Of a DNA stretch of 64,000 nt, positions 59,148 to 64,000 are shown piece by piece. Origin of the DNA: Leishmania martiniquensis (lineage: Eukaryota > Euglenozoa > Kinetoplastea > Trypanosomatida > Trypanosomatidae); NCBI RefSeq assembly GCF_017916325.1, contig NC_090145.1:67001-131000 (forward strand), written 5' to 3'. The notes below the pieces were generated by a model that was given only the letters and a program-made list of their open reading frames with translations, ran no database searches and had not been told where the DNA came from. Within the stretch, counting starts at the first letter, position 1; every line of letters starts with the position of its first letter. The position numbers were made by a program, and so were the translations under genes.

Positions 59148-62100
59148 ATGCTGGAGAGTCTGCAACCGCGCGAATGTGCCGCACCGTCGACCGCCCCTGT
59201 CGCAATTAGCTACGACGCCAGTGTTCATGCTCGCAACGCATGCGCGCCTTCGTCGGGCGGGAAGAAAATCGCGGCAGGAAGTCCGTTGTCTCTGCCAGCG
59301 AGTGCCTCTTCCGTCTGCTGGACGGCGGTGAATGGCAGCAAGAGCTCGATCGGCGCCGGCAGCGATGCTGCTGATGGCCGTGGCCCCGCTTCGCCCTCCT
59401 TTGAGGGAGCACCCGCCCACATCCACCGCCAAGCGGTGAGGGCGACACGAGACACCGGAGACTTCCCGCCAGCCGTGGCGATCGCAACGATGGCGGTGCC
59501 GCACAGCGAAAGGGATGTAGCAGAGCACGTGCTGTACGATGGACTGCCACAGGTCGGTCCCGCCTCGCGCCGGGCGCGCCAGCAGCAGAGCGAGGCACAT
59601 GACCGCTTTCGGCACCGCGTTCGCGAGCGCACGGAGACGGCGCACGCGTTGGTGCTGTCCGCAAACTCACTGTCGCTCTCTGTCATATCCTCACAGCTGC
59701 GCATGTACCGCTGGCGTGTGACGCAGGCACAGACGCTGACCGAGGCCACCACCATCGTGCAGGACTTGGTGATTCACGCCGTAAAGAACGGCTACTGCGT
59801 GCGCCGCCGCGCGCCGCCGCAGCCGAGGCAGAGCCGCTACGCACATGGGCGTGGACGTGCGGCGCTGAAGCGAAGAGCACAAGCGGAGCTGGAGAGGCTG
59901 TCTGGAGTCAAGCCCGCCGCAGAAGACAACACTGGCGCGGCCGCGGATGACATGCAGAGGGGCTTACGAGCAGCCGCTGCTACACGAACGCCTGATGACG
60001 GGGGTGCCTCTGACGACCATCCGGCAGAAGGGGAAGAAGAAGATGCGGAGCTGGACGACAGCGACGCGGAGAGTGCTCTACCGCCGCCCCCGCCCGACGC
60101 GCTGCCGCGGCTAGTTCTCGTAGACGCTTTCACCCACGAGGACCTCGGAGACATTGCTCGTCACGTGCGCTTCGTTGACAAGGAGAAGGGGTTGGAGTTG
60201 CTGCTTGTGCTGCTGCTTCCCAGTGACACTGGGGCGATGACAGCGTCGATGCAGGGGGCCGGCTGCGTCGTAAGGCCAACACACCATATAAGCATGGAAG
60301 ATGCCTACGCGGCTGGCTACGATCTTGTGTTGGCTCACAGCATGGACCATCTGCTTGCCGACTTCCTCACGAGCTCGTTCATGTCATCGCTGGGGCGGTG
60401 GCACAACGACGTCCGCTCCAAGGCGGCAGTGGGCAACTACATGAGCCTGCGCAGCGTGCTGCTAGGTGGACTGGGCACGGACGCCCTTCAGCGAATCGTG
60501 TGGGATGAGCAGGTCGACGACGCCGGGGTGCTGGAGGTGCTTGGAGCGCAATCGATCTCGACGCAGGGCGCAGCCCAACGTTACAGCGAGGCTGCCCGTA
60601 ATCTGTGCCAGCAGCAGGGAGTCGCCGGCGCGGCTGAGGCTCATGCCAAGCATGTCAGAAGTGCAGCGGGTAACCCGAGCCGCCACGGCTCTGCCGAATC
60701 AGGCACCGGCCTTGCACAGAGTCCGTGCGAGTCGATTTCACTCGGAGTGCCGCGGCTGCGCAGTCGCCCCGTGAGTGTGGCACGCTACGGTGTTCGGCTG
60801 CCAGCACATCAGTGCGCATCGCATGGGCTTCTTTCCGACTTCACCACCGGAAACGATGTCTTGTCGAATGTGATGGAGGTGGGAAATGGCCAATACGCAA
60901 ACCGCCGCCGCCGTTACAGCCAGATCGGCGGGGTGAGCGGCTCGGAGGAGCTCCAACAGGGCGCACATGACGCTGAGGGCCTCGAAGGCGACGCGGGCCG
61001 CCATCCGCGCCTCTTGCAAGGGGCGCTGGAGAACGAACTGGGACGTTTGCTAGCGGAGACTGAAAGCAAGCAGGTGTGCATCGACTCCCTGCAGGAGGAG
61101 CTGGAGCGGCTGCATCGCACGGTGGCCGTCCTCCGACGACACCATCCCGGCGCTCCTGGCACGGCCGGTGACGGCGCCAACGCGAACACTCTGCCGGAGC
61201 GCCCCGGCAGCGGATCGACCGTCCACCTTAGCAAGCAGCAGCAGATATTTATTCTCAAGGAGCGGCTGGAGATGGCGAACGACCGAATCGCTGCCCTGCT
61301 GAAGGGCGGGCGGCTCAGCGGGGCGCCGTTGTCCCCCCATCGGCATGGCAAATTGGGGGGCAGAGACGTCGGCGCTCGCCGACGAGGGGATGGCGGCGCG
61401 GTCGGTTCCCCCAAGGATTCAGGAACGGCAGGGAGTCTGCGCAGAGGTCTCTCTTGGCTCACCAAAGTGACGGTGCAGGAGGCGGAGCAGATGGCTGCGC
61501 TGGACTCCGACGCCAACTTCTCGCTCACTCAGCTGGAACTTCACAGTCAGGAAGTGAGCGCCACTGCCAACAATGGCGTCAGTCAAGCAGCCGCGGGCCG
61601 AAGGCAGCGCAGAGAGCGCGAGGCGGCGGACGAGCTCATTCATTCGCTCCAGCTGGAGCTCAAGGAGCTGCAGGGTCGCATGGATGACGCCCGCTTCCGT
61701 GGCGACACGGCGGAGACGGAGACCTCTGACGGGCTGCAGGCGCGCATGGCAGGCCGCTTGCAGTCTGCGCTGGAGGTGCTGGAGATGCAGAAAGCGCATA
61801 TCCGGCATATGGAGGAGCTGAGGCAGATGGATCAGCTGCTGCTGAAGGCGAACCTCAACCCTGAAGCCGTAAAGGGCCGGCGGAGGAAGGGTGCCGGATA
61901 TGGCGCGAGCCGTGCGACGGGTATCGCTTGCGACGCTGACGAGGTGGACAACAGAGACAGGGGCAGCAGCTCCAGCGCGGGCGAGGACGAGGGCGGCGCT
62001 CTCGCAAGCACGCGTGGCGGTGCTCGGGGTCGTCGGGCGCGGCCGTCGCGCTCCACGGGCAAGAGGGCAGCCAAGTCTCGTGGTGGGGCGGGCCCTGTGG

Positions 62101-64000
62101 CGGCTGGCAGGAAAGGAGCCGCTGGCAGTGGTACGGGGGTCGGAGCGCCGAGGCGCAGCGCCAAGATAGACGCCGATGATGACGATGGCGGTATCGACAG
62201 CGCGGAGGAGGAGGAAGAGGAAGTGGAGACGGCCGCCGCGCAGCGCACCGAGGCCGCCGTGAAGGCTGCCGTGCATGACGCCGTGGCCTCTCTGCAGCGG
62301 GTGCACCAACGGCAACTTGCTGCTCTCCTCCAGACGTGCCGGGCGCAACTTTCCCGGGTCGCACTGAAGCTGCAGAAGCCCTCGACCATTGCGTATGTGG
62401 CACTGCTGCAGGAGGAGCTCGCCCGCGCCCAGCGCGACCAGCGCGGCGCGTGGATGCGTCTCCGCTTCACGCTCAGCAACCTTGACCCTGGCCAGTACGA
62501 CGCGACACTCGCCCAGCAAACGGCAGCATCGGCGGCATTGGGGGCGCCTCTCGGTGCCATGACGGTCACGACAGCCCGAGACCCCGGCGCGACGGGCAGG
62601 GCGGCGGCTGCCCATGCAGGCGATGGTGCGGATATGGTTCCGCCAGGGGCGGTGACAGACTCGAGTGTGCGACGCATGGCTGCTGACATCGCGCGCGAGT
62701 ACGCCGCGTACGGCTTGCGCATCGCCTACACGGCTGGCGAGCTCCAACGTGTGGAGCGGGGCATGGCGGCATCGCCAGGGCAGGCGCACGAGGCCGCAGC
62801 CGCCCCTGCAGTGCCTTCCATCGCGGAGACTCCGCCGCACCAGCTTCTCACGGCTTGCCAGGCAGCCAAGGCTCGAGTCCAAGAAACAGTCGACACGTGC
62901 GCGCCAGTGCAGGAGTACCTCGAGGCTGTGCAGGCGGAGCTCGTCACCGAGCAGCAGCTTCACCCCTGGTGTGATGTGAACAGCGTGGCGCTCTTTGGTG
63001 CCATGCACACGGCTCCGCCACCATTGTCCCCCATAACAGCGGCTTCACGGTCTCCTCCGCAGACACCATCGACCTCCTCCATGGCGCTTGTGCCGTCCAC
63101 GCTCCACCTGAGTGCGTCCGAGCCCGACGCTAGCAGCAGTCAAGACAGCAACCGAAACGATGCTCATTCCCCTGCGGCATCTTCGAACCACGACCAGGTG
63201 GTGCTGCTTGCGGACGTGGACGCGAGCATGCGTGATATCGCAGATGTGTATGCCACGCTGTTGCGTGCTCAGACCCCGCGTATCGGCGGACCGGCTACGA
63301 GCATTTCTATCGCCACCAGCGGCAACAGAAACCGCTGCGAAGCCGTCTCCCCGACCCGCGCCAGGGCGCAAGACAACCCGAACAGACGTCGGCAGCCCTT
63401 CGCCGCGCCAAGGCAGGCAGCACCCGCTGCGTCGCAGGAAAAGCCACCGGACCAATCTGCAACCACGGCAGTCGACGGCTCCCCGGATGTGTCGAACGCG
63501 CTTCCACCCCTTCACTGTTGTGCTGGAGTGACGTTGGGGGAGGCGTTGGATAAGCTGCCCGTTCAGCCACGCGACGTCGCCTGCTATCAAGGCCAGCTAA
63601 GCCGCATCTACGTGTCCGAGGGCTTCTATAGCCCCGCGCAACAGCGACTGTACGAACTCATCCTCCGTGCCTACCGCCAGCATCGCATTCACCCGATGCA
63701 CATGGCAGCGGTGGAGTGCGCGGTGAGTTTACCGCTACCGGGCCATCGTCGCAGTGATGCTTGGATCGCGAAGGAGGACTTGAGTGAGCCTTCCGACTCG
63801 GCCAGCGAGGCGCTGCTGGACGCGATGTTTGCGCAAGCAGGCGCCGCGCACGCGCAGCATCGCGAGGTGGTTGCGCTGCTGGAGCTCCTTGCCCCTACGA
63901 TGACGCGAGCAATACGTGCCCTCACAAAGGAGCTGCAGCAGGCACAACCTCTTCTCGATCTCGAGGATAACAGCGCCGTCTTTCTTGGAGCGTTCAGTAG
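59148..64000 (+). CDS. Giant coiled-coil protein with degenerate receiver-like domain, 3' end outside window
   Basis: The frame is open from ATG 59148 to the window end (1617 complete codons, no stop). Residues 1-160 are low-complexity. Residues ~165-400 resemble a response-regulator receiver fold: strand ALVLSAN (168-173), SLSVISSQLRMYRWRVTQAQTLTEA, an acidic ~90-residue insertion, LVLVDAF with D326 at the phosphoacceptor position, strand LELLLVLLLPSD, then GAGCVVRPTHH where receivers have 'GA..Y..KP' (R376 for K). The first-strand acidic pair is absent. Coiled-coil segments follow at ~625-740 and ~800-900 (EELERLHRTVAVLRR; ADELIHSLQLELKELQGRM), then a basic/Gly-rich linker, an acidic run (EEEEEE) and further helices. 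Kinetoplastids are thought to lack classical two-component signalling, so a structural role is likelier. Confidence 0.82.
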   Translation, partial: MLESLQPRECAAPSTAPVAISYDASVHARNACAPSSGGKKIAAGSPLSLPASASSVCWTAVNGSKSSIGAGSDAADGRGPASPSFEGAPAHIHRQAVRATRDTGDFPPAVAIATMAVPHSERDVAEHVLYDGLPQVGPASRRARQQQSEAHDRFRHRVRERTETAHALVLSANSLSLSVISSQLRMYRWRVTQAQTLTEATTIVQDLVIHAVKNGYCVRRRAPPQPRQSRYAHGRGRAALKRRAQAELERLSGVKPAAEDNTGAAADDMQRGLRAAAATRTPDDGGASDDHPAEGEEEDAELDDSDAESALPPPPPDALPRLVLVDAFTHEDLGDIARHVRFVDKEKGLELLLVLLLPSDTGAMTASMQGAGCVVRPTHHISMEDAYAAGYDLVLAHSMDHLLADFLTSSFMSSLGRWHNDVRSKAAVGNYMSLRSVLLGGLGTDALQRIVWDEQVDDAGVLEVLGAQSISTQGAAQRYSEAARNLCQQQGVAGAAEAHAKHVRSAAGNPSRHGSAESGTGLAQSPCESISLGVPRLRSRPVSVARYGVRLPAHQCASHGLLSDFTTGNDVLSNVMEVGNGQYANRRRRYSQIGGVSGSEELQQGAHDAEGLEGDAGRHPRLLQGALENELGRLLAETESKQVCIDSLQEELERLHRTVAVLRRHHPGAPGTAGDGANANTLPERPGSGSTVHLSKQQQIFILKERLEMANDRIAALLKGGRLSGAPLSPHRHGKLGGRDVGARRRGDGGAVGSPKDSGTAGSLRRGLSWLTKVTVQEAEQMAALDSDANFSLTQLELHSQEVSATANNGVSQAAAGRRQRREREAADELIHSLQLELKELQGRMDDARFRGDTAETETSDGLQARMAGRLQSALEVLEMQKAHIRHMEELRQMDQLLLKANLNPEAVKGRRRKGAGYGASRATGIACDADEVDNRDRGSSSSAGEDEGGALASTRGGARGRRARPSRSTGKRAAKSRGGAGPVAAGRKGAAGSGTGVGAPRRSAKIDADDDDGGIDSAEEEEEEVETAAAQRTEAAVKAAVHDAVASLQRVHQRQLAALLQTCRAQLSRVALKLQKPSTIAYVALLQEELARAQRDQRGAWMRLRFTLSNLDPGQYDATLAQQTAASAALGAPLGAMTVTTARDPGATGRAAAAHAGDGADMVPPGAVTDSSVRRMAADIAREYAAYGLRIAYTAGELQRVERGMAASPGQAHEAAAAPAVPSIAETPPHQLLTACQAAKARVQETVDTCAPVQEYLEAVQAELVTEQQLHPWCDVNSVALFGAMHTAPPPLSPITAASRSPPQTPSTSSMALVPSTLHLSASEPDASSSQDSNRNDAHSPAASSNHDQVVLLADVDASMRDIADVYATLLRAQTPRIGGPATSISIATSGNRNRCEAVSPTRARAQDNPNRRRQPFAAPRQAAPAASQEKPPDQSATTAVDGSPDVSNALPPLHCCAGVTLGEALDKLPVQPRDVACYQGQLSRIYVSEGFYSPAQQRLYELILRAYRQHRIHPMHMAAVECAVSLPLPGHRRSDAWIAKEDLSEPSDSASEALLDAMFAQAGAAHAQHREVVALLELLAPTMTRAIRALTKELQQAQPLLDLEDNSAVFLGAFS

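Noticed and set aside
61419..63008. 529-residue open frame on the minus strand
   Set aside because: It lies opposite the long + strand coiled-coil gene, has Arg/His/Leu-rich composition typical of antisense GC-rich coding DNA, and would break the one-directional cluster.

Overview
The window looks like nuclear DNA of a trypanosomatid, most likely a Leishmania species. All 17 supported protein genes lie on the + strand, none shows an intron, and the coding regions are GC-rich. They are separated by 0.75-4 kb of CT-, GT- and CA-rich spacers with polypyrimidine-AG motifs upstream of the ATGs. This is the layout of one directional (polycistronic) gene cluster matured by trans-splicing. A MAP kinase almost identical to what I recall of Leishmania MPK10, with an NTPDase2-type nucleotidase upstream and NOP58 downstream, fits my memory of Leishmania chromosome 10. 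I cannot assign the species.

Layout: the 3' end of a divergent DEAD-box helicase (2-679); a proline-rich orphan (4011-5084); a CCDC6-like coiled-coil protein (9044-11122); repeat copy A (13664-14297); an NTPDase2-type nucleoside phosphatase (14724-16826); a leucine-rich-repeat protein (18561-19310); a protein with a C-terminal PDZ domain (21454-23454); a MORN-repeat protein (24386-25051); MPK10 (27038-28261); repeat copy B (30246-30789); NOP58 (31749-33173); a large orphan (34736-36862); a type I membrane orphan (37670-38524); two 'double amastin' eight-pass membrane proteins (41123-42640, 44649-45902); a coiled-coil orphan (48035-50257); a mitochondrial-looking PCD/DCoH-like protein (51012-51893); a small COPI-associated/TVP15-like membrane protein (52744-53133); a DEDDh exonuclease of the REXO/REX4 type (54532-57441); repeat copy C (57954-58595); and a giant coiled-coil protein running off the window (59148->64000) whose N-terminal part resembles a degenerate receiver domain.

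The genes do not form a pathway; in this group co-transcription does not imply shared function. The themes are secretory and surface membrane proteins, RNA metabolism (helicase, NOP58, REXO) and cytoskeletal or scaffold-type coiled-coil proteins. The least explained signals are the three near-identical dispersed repeats, the pseudo-receiver module, the PCD-like protein without its catalytic histidines, and the two tandem double amastins. Start codons were chosen as the first in-frame ATG downstream of a plausible splice acceptor.
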